Assembly: GCA_902788175.1 (NCBI GenBank)
Contig: CADAJF010000013.1
Location: 1 to 55,152 of the forward strand
Length of the DNA: 55,152 bases
DNA from: an uncultured Bacteroidia bacterium
Lineage (GTDB): Bacteria > Bacteroidota > Bacteroidia > Bacteroidales > UBA932
Direction: 5' to 3'
The notes beneath the pieces are model-generated. The model searched no databases, had not been told where the DNA came from, and saw only the letters and a program-made list of their open reading frames with translations. The number at the start of each line of letters is the position of its first letter. Position 1 is the stretch's first letter. Positions 40,149-49,692 of this stretch are shown one piece after another. A program made the translations under genes and the position numbers.

Positions 40149-41338
40149 TCAGACGTATCCTTTTTGCCCCTGTGGCCATCATGCTGCTCGCTTCTTGCGG
40201 CGCCTGTTCCAAAGACACCCCTCCTGCCCCGCCTGCCACGCCCACCATCCCTGTCATCGACAAAGTGCTGGCCAAAGCCGAAGTTTCGGCTTATGCTGCA
40301 GAACTTACCGCGCAGTGGAAAGACTCCGTGCGCTATGCCCTGCAAGGCCAGTTTGATGCGAAGGCGCTCAATATCAGTTCCAAGACCATGCGACTCTGGT
40401 GGGCCCAGTATGGCAGTAAGCCTGCCGCCGGACGTTCCCTGTATATCTCCCTGCACGGCGGCGGAGGTACTACGCCCGATGTGAACGACGGGCAGTGGGA
40501 GAACCAGAAAAAGCTGTACAAGCCTGCAGAGGGCATCTATCTGGCCCCCCGCGCCATCACCAATACCTGGGACCTGCACTTTGTCCCGGAGGCGGACGCC
40601 TTCTATGAGCGCATCATTCAGATGGCCGTCACTTTCCTGGACGTGGATCCTGACAAGGTGTACCTGATGGGTTATTCGGCCGGAGGAGACGGCGTGTGGC
40701 GCCTTGCTCCCCGCATGGCAGACCACTGGGCCGCCGCCTCCATGATGGCCGGCCATCCCGGCGACGTATCGCTGCTGAGCCTTCGCAATACACCCTTCAT
40801 GATCTGGTGCGGAGCGGAGGACAGCGCTTACAAGCGTAACGAGGAATGCGCCAAGCGCATAGAGGAGATGGACGCCCTGCAGGCCGAAGACCCCTCCGGC
40901 TATGTCCATGAGGGTCATATCGTTCAGGGTAAGGGCCACTGGATGGACCTGGAGGATGCCGCCGCCGTTCCGTGGATGGCTTCATTCAGGCGCAATCCCT
41001 TCCCGGAGCGCATAGTCTGGTGCCAGGAGGAAGTAAACAAGGACCATTTCTACTGGCTGGGCGTTCCGAAGTCCCAGACCAGCAAGGGCAAGCTCCTGAC
41101 GGCCGTTCTTGACAAGGGAAACAACGCCATTGTCATCGAAAAAAGCGATTTTACCCGCGTTACGCTTTACCTGAATGACACCATGCTGGATCTGGACAAG
41201 CCCGTGAAGGTGCTTTACGGGGAGCGGGAGCTCTTCAACGCCAAAGTGGAGCGCAACGCCAACACCATGCGCAAAACCCTCATCGAGCGCGGAGACCCTT
41301 CCTATATCTTTTCATCCGTAATTGAAGTCGCCCTGTGA
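40145..41338 (+). CDS. Alpha/beta-hydrolase lipoprotein (esterase/depolymerase-like)
   Basis: A 397-residue lipoprotein (LLASC, Cys18 favoured). It has the serine-hydrolase layout of the PHB-depolymerase/esterase group: LYISLHGGGGTTP (oxyanion region), the nucleophile Ser178 in GYSAGGDGVW, a WCGAEDSAYKRN segment holding the probable Asp, and His265 in GKGHWMDLED. The C-terminal 100 residues add a small beta domain (VIEKSDFTRVTLYLNDTMLD). The substrate is unknown; location is periplasmic or surface. Overlaps of 4 bases with lpxB and with the M28 gene tie it into the surE-lpxB operon. Confidence 0.75.
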   Translation: MIRRILFAPVAIMLLASCGACSKDTPPAPPATPTIPVIDKVLAKAEVSAYAAELTAQWKDSVRYALQGQFDAKALNISSKTMRLWWAQYGSKPAAGRSLYISLHGGGGTTPDVNDGQWENQKKLYKPAEGIYLAPRAITNTWDLHFVPEADAFYERIIQMAVTFLDVDPDKVYLMGYSAGGDGVWRLAPRMADHWAAASMMAGHPGDVSLLSLRNTPFMIWCGAEDSAYKRNEECAKRIEEMDALQAEDPSGYVHEGHIVQGKGHWMDLEDAAAVPWMASFRRNPFPERIVWCQEEVNKDHFYWLGVPKSQTSKGKLLTAVLDKGNNAIVIEKSDFTRVTLYLNDTMLDLDKPVKVLYGERELFNAKVERNANTMRKTLIERGDPSYIFSSVIEVAL

Positions 41339-42900
41339 GAAAAGTAGCCCTTACCCTTGCAGCCAGCCTTCTGCCGCTGCTTGCTTTTGCCCAGCCGCAG
41401 CAGAGACCCTCCGACGAGCATCTCCTCCGGGACTGGATCCGCACCATGGCCTCCGATGATTTCGGCGGCCGCAAACCCATGACCCCCTATGAGGACAAAA
41501 CGGTGGAATACCTCTCCGGCCAGATGGCGCAGATGGGGCTCCAGCCGGCGTTTGACGGCAGCTGGTACCAGCCTTTCGGGATGATTGCCGTTACTGCCAA
41601 GCCCCTGAAAAACCAGGTGCAGGTGAAGGGACGCAGGCGCGCCACTCTCAAGTACCCGGAGGATCTGGTTATCTGGACGGCGCGTGCCACGGACAAGGTG
41701 GAACTGCCCGCTGCGGAGTTTGTCTTCTGCGGTTTTGGCATCCATGCGCCGGAATACGGCTGGGACGATTTCGAGGGCGTGGACGTGAAGGGGAAAATCA
41801 TCGTGGCCATGGTCAACGACCCCGGCTACTACGATGCCTCCCTTTTCCGGGGCCGCAACATGACCTATTACGGCCGCTGGATCTATAAATTTGAAGAAGC
41901 GCGCCGAAGGGGAGCGGCCGGCTGCCTGGTGCTGCACAACACGGAAGCGGCCAGTTACGGCTGGCACGTGTGCATGAACGGCCACCTGGAGGACAATCTG
42001 GCCATCTACAATCCCGAAACCGCCAACGCCGATGAGCTGGCCGTCAAAGGCTGGCTGCACGAGGATGGCGCCCGCAAGCTTTTCGAGGCGGCCGGCATGG
42101 ACCTGGAAGCGGCGCTCGCCGCTGCCAAGCGCCCGGGATTCAAGAGCTTTCCGCTGAAGGTAAAAGGCGATGTGCGGATGGACGTGCGTTATGACATCCA
42201 GCAGACGCGCAACGTGGCCGGCATCCTGCCCGGCACCGGCGACAACGGGGAAGTGGTAGTTGTGAGCGCACACTGGGACCACCTGGGTTTTGGTACCCCC
42301 GACGAGACCGGCGACAATATCTACAACGGTGCCGCCGACAACGCCTCCAGCATGGCAGGCGCACTGCTGCTGGCCAAAAAGCTTACGGAGCAGCCGCTGC
42401 GCCCGCGCCGCTCCATCCTCTTCCTTTTCCCCTCCTCTGAGGAGAGCGGCCTCTTCGGCTCGGAGTATTACTGCGCGCATCCGGCCGTTCCCATGGAAAA
42501 GACGGTGGCGTGCCTGAACCTGGAATCCATCGGCCCGGCGGAGCTTACCCACGACGTGGTGATCCTGGGCGGGGGAGCCAGCAGCCTGGACCGCTATTAT
42601 GAGGCCGCCGCCGCTGCCCAGGGGCGTTACATCTTTTACGACGACGACAACTCCGACGGCTGGTTCTTCCGCTCCGACCATTACAATTTTGTCAAAAAGG
42701 GCGTGCCCGCCGTGGTGATGGAAAACGGCCTGCATCCCGTAGATCCGTCCCGTCCCAACCGTTATCCCTTCCAGAAATGGTATCACAAACCCTCGGACGA
42801 ATACCGGGAAGACTGGGACCTGGAAGGGACGCTGGCCAACCTGAACCTGGTGCTGGGCGTGGCCCTCTCGCTGGCCCACTCCAGCGGCGGCCTGGACTAA
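41335..42900 (+). CDS. M28-family zinc aminopeptidase with PA domain
   Basis: A secreted 521-residue metallopeptidase. It has a signal peptide 1-20 (LAFAQ), an N-terminal region with a protease-associated insert (about 110-215: FCGFGIHAPEYGWDDFEGVD, GAAGCLVLHN), and the M28 core from about 285 with metal-ligand motifs SAHWDHLGFG, NGAADNASSMAG, PSSEESGLFGSEYY and RSDHYNFVKKGVPAV. All five ligand regions are present. The start is GTG at 41335, whose last two bases plus the next A form the stop of the preceding gene (GTGA). It probably trims peptides in the periplasm. It is the last gene of the surE operon. Confidence 0.9.
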   Translation: MRKVALTLAASLLPLLAFAQPQQRPSDEHLLRDWIRTMASDDFGGRKPMTPYEDKTVEYLSGQMAQMGLQPAFDGSWYQPFGMIAVTAKPLKNQVQVKGRRRATLKYPEDLVIWTARATDKVELPAAEFVFCGFGIHAPEYGWDDFEGVDVKGKIIVAMVNDPGYYDASLFRGRNMTYYGRWIYKFEEARRRGAAGCLVLHNTEAASYGWHVCMNGHLEDNLAIYNPETANADELAVKGWLHEDGARKLFEAAGMDLEAALAAAKRPGFKSFPLKVKGDVRMDVRYDIQQTRNVAGILPGTGDNGEVVVVSAHWDHLGFGTPDETGDNIYNGAADNASSMAGALLLAKKLTEQPLRPRRSILFLFPSSEESGLFGSEYYCAHPAVPMEKTVACLNLESIGPAELTHDVVILGGGASSLDRYYEAAAAAQGRYIFYDDDNSDGWFFRSDHYNFVKKGVPAVVMENGLHPVDPSRPNRYPFQKWYHKPSDEYREDWDLEGTLANLNLVLGVALSLAHSSGGLD

Positions 42901-42904
42901 ATAG

Positions 42905-42936
42905 TTTGTTTCGCTCAAAAACTTTGTTTACCTTTG
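42905..42936 (+). promoter_or_regulatory. Consensus promoter of the CapD-like gene
   Basis: TTTG at 42905-42908, a 20-bp spacer and TACCTTTG at 42929-42936: a full match to the Bacteroidota promoter. The favoured GTG start at 42962 follows after 25 nt. Confidence 0.75.
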
Positions 42937-42961
42937 TACCATAACCGTAAATACAGGTAGG

Positions 42962-44977
42962 GTGAATATACTTAAACGAATGTCTTCCTGGTATTTCAGC
43001 AAGAATGTGCTGCCTTACTGGGTGATCCTTGTGGCCGATACGTTATTTGTATTCGTCTGCAGCATCATTTCCTTTTGGATTATTAACGGAGGACAGTTTA
43101 CCGCTGCCAACCTGGAAAGCGTACTTCTCTCCTCTTTGTTCTATGCCATCCTCAGCTGGGTAGGCGCCCGCATTTACAAGACCTACGCCGGTATCCTGCG
43201 CTATACCAGCTTCGTGGACCTGCTCAAGCTCACCTATGCCAATCTGGTGAGCATGGGGCTGGCCGTTCTCTGCTGCGTTTTGTTTCATTCCCAGGGATGG
43301 ACGCTGCTCTCGGCCCATTCCATCCTGAGCACCTGTCTGGTATTTGCGTTTTCCACCATGGCCATGTGGCTGTTCCGCATGCTGGTGAAAACCCTCTATG
43401 AGACAGCTACCTCCAAATCCAAGGCCACCCGTGTGCTCATCTACGGTGCCCTGAACGGAGGAATCGGCCTGGCCAATAACATCCGCTCCGAGGATCCCCT
43501 CAAATACGACCTTCGCGGCTTCATCACCCACGAAAAACGCATCAAGGACATGAAGCTGCTGGGCGTGCCCGTCTATACGGCGGACCAGGACTTTGGCGCC
43601 ATTGTCAGGCGGGAGCGGATCAAGGGCGTACTGGTTACCCCTTCCTGCCTGGAAGAGTTCCGCGCCAACCAGCGAATCCAGGACGAGTTCATCAACAACG
43701 GCGCCCATATCTTCATGGTCCATGCCGCCCAGGAGGCCGTTTTGAAAGATGGGATGCTGGTAGAGAACAACGAGAACAAGGTCCAGATCCAGGAAGTGAG
43801 CGTAGAAGACCTGCTGCCCCGCTCGGAGATTCGCGTGGACCTGAAATCCGTGGGTGAGCAGCTGGCCGGCAAACGCGTGCTCATTACCGGGTCGGCGGGT
43901 TCCATCGGCATGGAAATCGTTCGGCAGGTAGCGCATTTCAATGTAGAGAAGCTGATGCTCATAGACCAGGCCGAAACTCCCCAGCACGATGTGCGTCTGA
44001 TGATGGCCCGGGAATTCCCCCATGTCCCCTGCGAGGTAGTGGTGGCCTCTATCAGCCGCCGCACGCGCATGGAATATGTCTTCCGCTACTTCCGCCCGGA
44101 CTATGTGTTCCACGCAGCCGCTTACAAGCATGTGCCCATGATGGAGGACAACCCCAGCGAGGCAGTCCTCAATAATGTATATGGTACCAAGGTTATCGCA
44201 GACATGTCCGTCAAATACGGCGCCCGCAAATTTGTGATGGTTTCCACGGACAAGGCGGTGAACCCCACCAACGTGATGGGCTGCAGCAAGCGCATCAGCG
44301 AGATTTATGTCCAGAGCCTGGACCGCAAGCTCAAGATGGAGGCCATGGCTGCTGCCAAGGGCAAGGACGGCCCCCTGGAAGAACGCACCCAGTTTATGAC
44401 CACCCGTTTCGGCAACGTGCTGGGCAGCAACGGTTCCGTGATTCCCCTTTTCCGGGAACAGATCAAGCGCGGCGGCCCCGTGACAGTTACCGACGAAAGG
44501 ATTGTCCGCTACTTCATGCTCATTCCGGAAGCCTGCAAACTGGTCCTGGAAGCCGGCACCAAGGGTAACGGCGGAGAGATCTTCGTCTTCGACATGGGCG
44601 CTCCCGTCAAAATCGCAGACCTTGCCAAGCGCATGATCGCCATGTCCGGCGCCAGGAACGTCAAAATCGAGTACACCGGTCTGCGGGATGGAGAAAAACT
44701 CTATGAAGAGGTACTGGGAGCCATGGAAGGCACCAAGCCCACTTTCCATGAGAAGATTCGCATTGCCCAGGTCCGTGAGTATGACTATGATGCCGTGAGC
44801 AAGGAAATCGAAGAGCTCACGGACGTGGCCAAACTCTTCGACAACATGGAGACAGTCCGCAAAATGAAGCGGATAGTGCCCGAATATAAAAGCAACAACT
44901 CTGTTTACGAGCAATTAGACGCGGAAATGGACCAAAATGGGGGGGGGGTAGATAAAAATGCTCATTTATTAAGTTAA
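42962..44977 (+). CDS. CapD/WbpM-like nucleotide-sugar 4,6-dehydratase, membrane-bound
   Basis: Membrane-bound NDP-sugar dehydratase/epimerase for capsule, O-antigen or glycoprotein sugars. It has 671 residues: four membrane helices within about 15-140, a second nucleotide-binding-like domain (about 150-290), then the catalytic SDR domain with GSAGSIG at 310-316 and Asp430/Lys431 in VSTDKAVNPTNVMGCSK. TTRFGNVLGSNGSVIPLF and YTGLRDGEKLYEEV follow. The start is GTG at 42962; an ATG at 42980 is a possible alternative. Near the 3' end ten consecutive G encode Gly-Gly-Gly; loss or gain of one G would end the protein almost at once. Product and acceptor sugar are unknown. Confidence 0.9.
   Translation: MNILKRMSSWYFSKNVLPYWVILVADTLFVFVCSIISFWIINGGQFTAANLESVLLSSLFYAILSWVGARIYKTYAGILRYTSFVDLLKLTYANLVSMGLAVLCCVLFHSQGWTLLSAHSILSTCLVFAFSTMAMWLFRMLVKTLYETATSKSKATRVLIYGALNGGIGLANNIRSEDPLKYDLRGFITHEKRIKDMKLLGVPVYTADQDFGAIVRRERIKGVLVTPSCLEEFRANQRIQDEFINNGAHIFMVHAAQEAVLKDGMLVENNENKVQIQEVSVEDLLPRSEIRVDLKSVGEQLAGKRVLITGSAGSIGMEIVRQVAHFNVEKLMLIDQAETPQHDVRLMMAREFPHVPCEVVVASISRRTRMEYVFRYFRPDYVFHAAAYKHVPMMEDNPSEAVLNNVYGTKVIADMSVKYGARKFVMVSTDKAVNPTNVMGCSKRISEIYVQSLDRKLKMEAMAAAKGKDGPLEERTQFMTTRFGNVLGSNGSVIPLFREQIKRGGPVTVTDERIVRYFMLIPEACKLVLEAGTKGNGGEIFVFDMGAPVKIADLAKRMIAMSGARNVKIEYTGLRDGEKLYEEVLGAMEGTKPTFHEKIRIAQVREYDYDAVSKEIEELTDVAKLFDNMETVRKMKRIVPEYKSNNSVYEQLDAEMDQNGGGVDKNAHLLS
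44939..44948 (+). repeat. G10 homopolymer near the 3' end of the CapD-like gene
   Basis: Ten consecutive G. In the printed frame they encode Gly-Gly-Gly and the first base of Val, with eight more residues before the stop. One G fewer gives TAG directly after Gly-Gly-Gly; one G more gives TAA two codons after the Gly run. Confidence 0.9.
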
Positions 44978-45041
44978 TAAAGTAAAAATATTTATTTTAT
45001 TGATTTTTTTCAGGGATAGTGCTTAATTTCATAAAAAGTGT

Positions 45042-45049
45042 TAACTTCG
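45042..45049 (+). promoter_or_regulatory. Imperfect -7 box before the arginine-catabolism genes
   Basis: TAACTTCG, one mismatch to TAnnTTTG, 21 nt before the ATG. It sits beside an inverted repeat: AAAGTGTT (45035-45042) and AACACTTT (45063-45070), 20 nt apart, the second arm ending right before the start codon. The gap 44978-45034 is AT-rich and may hold a weak terminator for the previous gene. Confidence 0.45.
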
Positions 45050-45070
45050 CCCTGTTTTGAAAAACACTTT

Positions 45071-45985
45071 ATGAAACTGCACGTTACCTCGGAAACTAGC
45101 CGCCTTAGGGCAGTGGTACTGGGCCTCCCTTATTCTCCCGGTCCCACCCCCTCATTGGAAGATACCTTCGACAGCAAATCCTACGAATCTGTCCTGCACG
45201 GAGTGTACCCCGTGGAGGAAGATATCGTGCGCGAGATGGGCGCTTTCGAAAAGATCCTGAAAAAGTACGATGTGGACGTTTACCGTCCCCGTCCAGTACC
45301 CAACTGCAACCAGGTCTTTTCCCGGGACGTAGGCTTTGTAATTGACGACAAAATCATCGTCTCCAACATTATCCCGGACCGCCAGGAAGAGATTGACGCA
45401 TATGAGGATATCTACCGCCAAATCCATTACAAGCAAATCTACAACCTCCCGGAAGAGGTACACGTAGAAGGCGGGGACGTCATCCTGTACAAGAACTACA
45501 TCTTTGTGGGCCAGTACGACTTCCCGGACTACCGTCAGGTAAAGACCGCCCGCACCAACCGCCTTGCCGTGGAGTACCTGGGAATGATTTTCCCGGAGCG
45601 CACCATACTCCCGCTCAACCTCCTCAAGTCGGACACGGACCCCTATGAGGGCATCCTGCACCTGGACTGCACCTTCATGCCGGTGGGCCGGGACAAGGCC
45701 ATCATCTACAAGCGCGGCTTCATGAATCCCCGGGACGCAGACCATCTGATCGATATCTTCGGCAAGGAAAACGTGCTGGAGATTACCGCAGAGGAGATGT
45801 ACGCCATGAATCCCAACGTTTTCTCCATCAGCGAGGATGTGGTGGTGGTGGAAGAGCATTTCTGCCGCCTCATCCGCCATATGCGGGAAGTTTGGGGCAT
45901 GACGGTAGAGACAGTCCCGTACCGGGAAATCTCCAAGATGGGCGGCCTGCTGCGCTGCTCCACGCTGCCACTTACCAGAGACTAA
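45071..45985 (+). CDS. Arginine deiminase / amidinotransferase superfamily hydrolase
   Basis: A 304-residue guanidino-group-modifying enzyme. Superfamily motifs in order: VFSRDVGFVIDDKIIV (substrate Asp region), VEGGDVILYKNYIFVGQ, HLDCTFMP (catalytic His and Asp) and the C-terminal nucleophile Cys in GLLRCSTLPLTRD. The HLDCTFMP form is closer to amidinotransferases than to classical arginine deiminase, which reads HLDTVF. Downstream rocD, arcC and argF make arginine deiminase (arginine to citrulline) the best fit; citrulline hydrolysis or another guanidino compound remain possible. The start is the ATG at 45071; an upstream in-frame extension lacks family sequence. A TAACTTCG box lies at 45042-45049. 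Confidence 0.78.
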   Translation: MKLHVTSETSRLRAVVLGLPYSPGPTPSLEDTFDSKSYESVLHGVYPVEEDIVREMGAFEKILKKYDVDVYRPRPVPNCNQVFSRDVGFVIDDKIIVSNIIPDRQEEIDAYEDIYRQIHYKQIYNLPEEVHVEGGDVILYKNYIFVGQYDFPDYRQVKTARTNRLAVEYLGMIFPERTILPLNLLKSDTDPYEGILHLDCTFMPVGRDKAIIYKRGFMNPRDADHLIDIFGKENVLEITAEEMYAMNPNVFSISEDVVVVEEHFCRLIRHMREVWGMTVETVPYREISKMGGLLRCSTLPLTRD

Positions 45986-46023
45986 GTACAATAACCAATA
46001 ATTAACACACACTAAAACCAAGT

Positions 46024-47238
46024 ATGAAATCTGCAGATTACATTGCGCTGGAAGCCAAGTACGGCGCCCATAACTACCACCCGCTGCCGGTAGTGCTGGA
46101 AAAAGGTGAAGGCATCTTCGTCTGGGATGTAGAAGGCAAACGCTACTTCGACTTCCTGAGTGCCTATTCCGCTGTGAACCAGGGACATTGCCATCCCAAG
46201 ATTGTGAAGGCCCTGTGCGACCAGGCCCAGAAGCTGTGCCTGACCTCCCGCGCTTTCTATAATGACTGCCTGGGTCCCTATGAGAAGTTCGCCACGGAAT
46301 TCTTCGGCTATGACAAGCTCCTGCCCATGAACTCCGGCGCAGAGGCTGTGGAAACAGCCCTCAAGCTGGCCCGCCGCTGGGGTTACAAGGTGAAGGGCAT
46401 TCCTGAGAATGAGGCCCTTATCATCGTCTGCGAAGGCAACTTCCACGGACGTACCATCACCATCGTCACCATGTCCTCGGATCCGGAGAGCTACGGCCAG
46501 TACGGTCCCTTCACCCCGGGCTTTGTCCAGATTCCCTACAATGATACAGACGCCCTGGCCAAGGTGCTGGAAGAAAAGGGTGACAAGGTTTGCGCCATGA
46601 TCGTAGAGCCCATCCAGGGTGAAGCCGGCGTGTATGTCCCCAGCAACGGCTATATCAAGCAGTGCTATGACCTCTGCCACAAGCACAACGTCCTCTTCAT
46701 CGCCGATGAAGTACAGACCGGTATCGGCCGCACCGGCCGCATGTTCGCCTGCGACCATGAAGGCGTACGCCCGGACATGATTACCATCGGCAAGGCCCTC
46801 TCCGGCGGTGTCCTTCCCGTTTCTGCCGTCCTGGCAGACGACGAGGTGATGCTTACCATCGGCCCCGGCGAGCATGGCTCCACCTTCGGCGGCTTCCCGC
46901 TGGCTGCCAAAGTGGCCGTTGCCGCCCTGGAGGTGATCCGCGACGAAAAACTCACGGAGAATGCAGAGCGCCTGGGAGAAATCTTCCGCGCAGAGATGGC
47001 CAAGATCAAGAGCCCGTACTTCAAGTATGTGCGCGGCAAGGGTCTGCTGAATGCCGTTGTCACCGAACCCGGAGACAACTTCGAGGCCTGGGATATCTGC
47101 CTCAAACTCGCCGACAAAGGCCTGCTGGCAAAGCCCACGCACCGTCATATCATCCGCTTCGCCCCGCCGCTCGTAATTAACGAGAAAGAGCTGCTGGAAG
47201 CTTGCGCCATCATCAAGGAAGTCTTCGAGAGTCTATGA
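46024..47238 (+). CDS. rocD: Ornithine aminotransferase RocD
   Basis: PLP enzyme converting ornithine and 2-oxoglutarate to glutamate semialdehyde and glutamate. It has 404 residues, the usual length. The PLP lysine is Lys257 in TIGKALSGG; other landmarks are [60 protein letters not shown] and [15 protein letters not shown]. The [10 protein letters not shown] form separates it from acetylornithine aminotransferase. It lies 38 nt after the deiminase-like gene and overlaps arcC by 4 bases. Confidence 0.95.
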   Translation: MKSADYIALEAKYGAHNYHPLPVVLEKGEGIFVWDVEGKRYFDFLSAYSAVNQGHCHPKIVKALCDQAQKLCLTSRAFYNDCLGPYEKFATEFFGYDKLLPMNSGAEAVETALKLARRWGYKVKGIPENEALIIVCEGNFHGRTITIVTMSSDPESYGQYGPFTPGFVQIPYNDTDALAKVLEEKGDKVCAMIVEPIQGEAGVYVPSNGYIKQCYDLCHKHNVLFIADEVQTGIGRTGRMFACDHEGVRPDMITIGKALSGGVLPVSAVLADDEVMLTIGPGEHGSTFGGFPLAAKVAVAALEVIRDEKLTENAERLGEIFRAEMAKIKSPYFKYVRGKGLLNAVVTEPGDNFEAWDICLKLADKGLLAKPTHRHIIRFAPPLVINEKELLEACAIIKEVFESL

Positions 47239-48155
47239 GCAAGCTGGCCATGATTGCATTCGGAGGCAACGCCCTGTTGCGCTCCGGGCAGAAAGGCACC
47301 TTCCAAGAACAAGTAGAGAACGTAGAACGCACCTGCGAGAATCTGGTTCCCCTCCTCAAACAGGGGTACCAGATTGTCATTGGCCACGGTAACGGCCCCC
47401 AGGTGGGTAACGGTCTTCTGCGCCATCAGGCTGGTGAGCTGGAGCATGCGCTTCCTGCCCAGCCCATGGATTTCTGCGGCGCCGAAACCCAAGGCTCCAT
47501 CGCCTATCTCATCGAGACGGGCATGGACCGCGTCCTCTCCCGTAACCAACTGGACAACAAGGTGGTATCCCTGGTCACCAGGGTAGAGGTAGCGGCCGAT
47601 GATCCCATGTTCCAGAACCCCACCAAGCCCGTTGGTCCCTTCTATGCGCAGAAGCCCCAGGACGGTGCCGTCTATAAGGAGGACCCCAAAGGCCGCGGCT
47701 GGCGCAAGGTGGTGGCTTCTCCGGTTCCCATCGGCATCCAGAACGTAGATCTGGTGGGCCGCCTTGCCCGCGAAGGCTACGTGGTGGTTACCGTTGGCGG
47801 CGGCGGCATTCCCGTTGTCCGCACCGAAAACGGCCTCAAGGGCGTGGAAGCTGTCATCGACAAGGACCTGGCATCGGCCCTTTGTGCCACCTGGATTGGC
47901 GCGGATGAATTCTACATCCTCACGGACGTGCCCAAGGTGTACATCAACTTCCGCAAGGAAGGGGAGATGGCCCTGGATACGCTCACCGTGGCCCAGGCCA
48001 AACAGTATCTCGCGGAGGGACAGTTCGCAGAGGGCTCGATGGCCCCGAAGGTGCGCGCCGGCATCCTGTTCATCGAAAACGGCGGAAAACAATGTATCAT
48101 CACCGAAGCAGGGGAGCTGGGTAATGCCTCCTGCGGAACAAGAATCGTTCAATAA
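47235..48155 (+). CDS. arcC: Carbamate kinase
   Basis: Makes ATP from carbamoyl phosphate and ADP, the last step of arginine or citrulline fermentation. It has 306 residues. Landmarks: [15 protein letters not shown] at the N-terminus, [67 protein letters not shown] and [15 protein letters not shown]. The ATG at 47235 overlaps the rocD stop by 4 bases; an in-frame upstream start inside rocD is rejected. It is followed by the carbamoyltransferase after 5 nt. Confidence 0.96.
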   Translation: MSKLAMIAFGGNALLRSGQKGTFQEQVENVERTCENLVPLLKQGYQIVIGHGNGPQVGNGLLRHQAGELEHALPAQPMDFCGAETQGSIAYLIETGMDRVLSRNQLDNKVVSLVTRVEVAADDPMFQNPTKPVGPFYAQKPQDGAVYKEDPKGRGWRKVVASPVPIGIQNVDLVGRLAREGYVVVTVGGGGIPVVRTENGLKGVEAVIDKDLASALCATWIGADEFYILTDVPKVYINFRKEGEMALDTLTVAQAKQYLAEGQFAEGSMAPKVRAGILFIENGGKQCIITEAGELGNASCGTRIVQ

Positions 48156-48160
48156 ACACT

Positions 48161-49162
48161 ATGGCTTACAACCTCAGAAACCGCAGTTTCCTCAAACTGC
48201 TCGATTTCTCCCCCAAGGAGATTCAGTACCTGCTGGACCTGGCCCGCGACCTCAAGCGCGCCAAATACACCGGCAACGAAGTTCCCCGCCTCAAGGGCAA
48301 GAACATTGCCCTCATCTTCGAGAAAACCTCTACCCGCACCCGTTGCGCCTTCGAGGTGGCTGCCTACGACCAGGGCGCCCATGTGACCTATCTGGGCCCT
48401 TCCGGCTCCCAGATCGGCATCAAGGAGACCATGAAGGACACCGCCCGCGTGCTGGGGCGCATGTACGACGGTATCGAATACCGCGGCTTTGCCCAGAAGA
48501 CGGTGGAAGAACTGGCCGAGTTCTCCGGTGTTCCCGTATGGAACGGCCTCACCAATGAGTTCCATCCCACCCAGATCCTGGCAGACCTCCTCACCATGAT
48601 GGAGCACACCGACAAGCCCCTGAACCAGGTTTCTTTCGCCTACCTGGGCGATGCCCGCTTCAACATGGGCAACTCCCTGCTGGTAGGCGGCGCCAAGATG
48701 GGCATGGACGTGCGCATAGTCGCTCCCAAGCAGCTGTGGCCCTCCGAGGAGCTTCAGGCCCAGTGCCGTGAGGTGGCCAAGGAGACCGGTGCCCGCATCA
48801 CCATCTCCGAAGATGTTGACGCCGGCGTGAAGGGCTGCGACTTCATTTACACGGACATCTGGGTATCCATGGGCGAACCCGACAGCGTGTGGAAAGAGCG
48901 CATCGAGATGCTCATGCCTTACCAGGTGAATGCCAAGCTCATGGAGCGCACCGGCAACCCTGCCTGCAAGTTCATGCACTGCCTGCCTTCCTACCACAAC
49001 CGGGACACCAAGGCCGGTGAGGAAGTGTACCAGAAGTTCGGCCTGGACGGCATCGAGGTCACCGAGGACGTGTTCGAGAGCAAGAGCAGCATTGTCTTCG
49101 ACGAAGCCGAGAACCGCATGCACACCATCAAGGCCGTGATGGTGGCCACGCTTGGAGATTAA
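48161..49162 (+). CDS. argF: Ornithine carbamoyltransferase (probably catabolic direction)
   Basis: Interconverts ornithine plus carbamoyl phosphate and citrulline. It has 333 residues. The carbamoyl-phosphate motif STRT is at 57-60, with [28 protein letters not shown], the ornithine-binding WVSMGE and the catalytic MHCLPSYHN. Length and motifs are of the classical ArgF/ArcB type, not the succinyl- or acetyl-ornithine enzyme that Bacteroidota use for arginine synthesis. Together with arcC this favours citrulline breakdown in vivo. Direction is inference; catabolic and anabolic forms cannot be told from motifs alone. Confidence 0.94.
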   Translation: MAYNLRNRSFLKLLDFSPKEIQYLLDLARDLKRAKYTGNEVPRLKGKNIALIFEKTSTRTRCAFEVAAYDQGAHVTYLGPSGSQIGIKETMKDTARVLGRMYDGIEYRGFAQKTVEELAEFSGVPVWNGLTNEFHPTQILADLLTMMEHTDKPLNQVSFAYLGDARFNMGNSLLVGGAKMGMDVRIVAPKQLWPSEELQAQCREVAKETGARITISEDVDAGVKGCDFIYTDIWVSMGEPDSVWKERIEMLMPYQVNAKLMERTGNPACKFMHCLPSYHNRDTKAGEEVYQKFGLDGIEVTEDVFESKSSIVFDEAENRMHTIKAVMVATLGD

Positions 49163-49174
49163 GGAATTATTGGC

Positions 49175-49182
49175 TATCTTGC
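49175..49182 (+). promoter_or_regulatory. Possible -7 box before cdd
   Basis: TATCTTGC resembles TAnnTTTG with two mismatches at the last bases and lies exactly 4 nt before the cdd ATG, the same spacing as at surE, the lactonase gene and the SRP RNA. The alternative is read-through from the arginine operon, since the gap is only 24 nt. Confidence 0.35.
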
Positions 49183-49186
49183 GCTC

Positions 49187-49672
49187 ATGAGTAGCAAAAG
49201 ACTTGTCATCGACTATGAGGAATTCTCCTCCGTCGATAAAATGAGCGCAGCAGACCAGGAGCTTGTCGCAAAGGCCCTCGAGGCCCAGGCAGGCTCCTAT
49301 TCTCCTTATTCCCAATTTCAGGTGGGAGCGGCTCTGCGCCTGGAGGATGGCACCATCATCAAGGGTGCCAACCAGGAAAACGCGGCCTATCCCGCCGGCC
49401 TTTGCGCGGAAAGGACAGCCCTCTTCGCTGCCGGCGCCAATTACCCGGACATAGCGCCGGAAACCCTGGCCGTTGCAGGCAGTGACCATGGCGTGCTCTG
49501 TGAAAGCCCCGTTTCCCCCTGCGGCAGTTGCCGGCAGGTAATGGCGGAATACCAGAAAAAACACGGGAAACCCCTCAAAATCATCCTGGTGGGCAGCAAG
49601 CGCATCCGCAAATTCCAGCGCGTAGAAGACATTTTACCCTTCATCTTCGACAGCTTGAAGATGGAGCAGTAG
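49187..49672 (+). CDS. cdd: Cytidine deaminase
   Basis: Zinc enzyme converting cytidine or deoxycytidine to uridine forms in pyrimidine salvage. It has 161 residues, the homotetrameric class. The catalytic Cys73-Ala74-Glu75 is in GLCAERTALF and the second zinc site is Cys112 and Cys115 in SPCGSCRQVM. The N-terminal SYSPYSQFQVGAAL is typical. Just after the stop, AGGAAAAG (49671-49678) and CTTTTCCT (49686-49693) form a short hairpin that runs into the SRP promoter; it may help end transcription. Confidence 0.95.
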   Translation: MSSKRLVIDYEEFSSVDKMSAADQELVAKALEAQAGSYSPYSQFQVGAALRLEDGTIIKGANQENAAYPAGLCAERTALFAAGANYPDIAPETLAVAGSDHGVLCESPVSPCGSCRQVMAEYQKKHGKPLKIILVGSKRIRKFQRVEDILPFIFDSLKMEQ

Positions 49673-49692
49673 GAAAAGCGGAAATCTTTTCC

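Noticed and set aside
44978-45034. Strong terminator after the CapD-like gene
   Set aside because: The stretch is almost pure A/T with imperfect symmetry; it may slow polymerase but is not a convincing intrinsic terminator.
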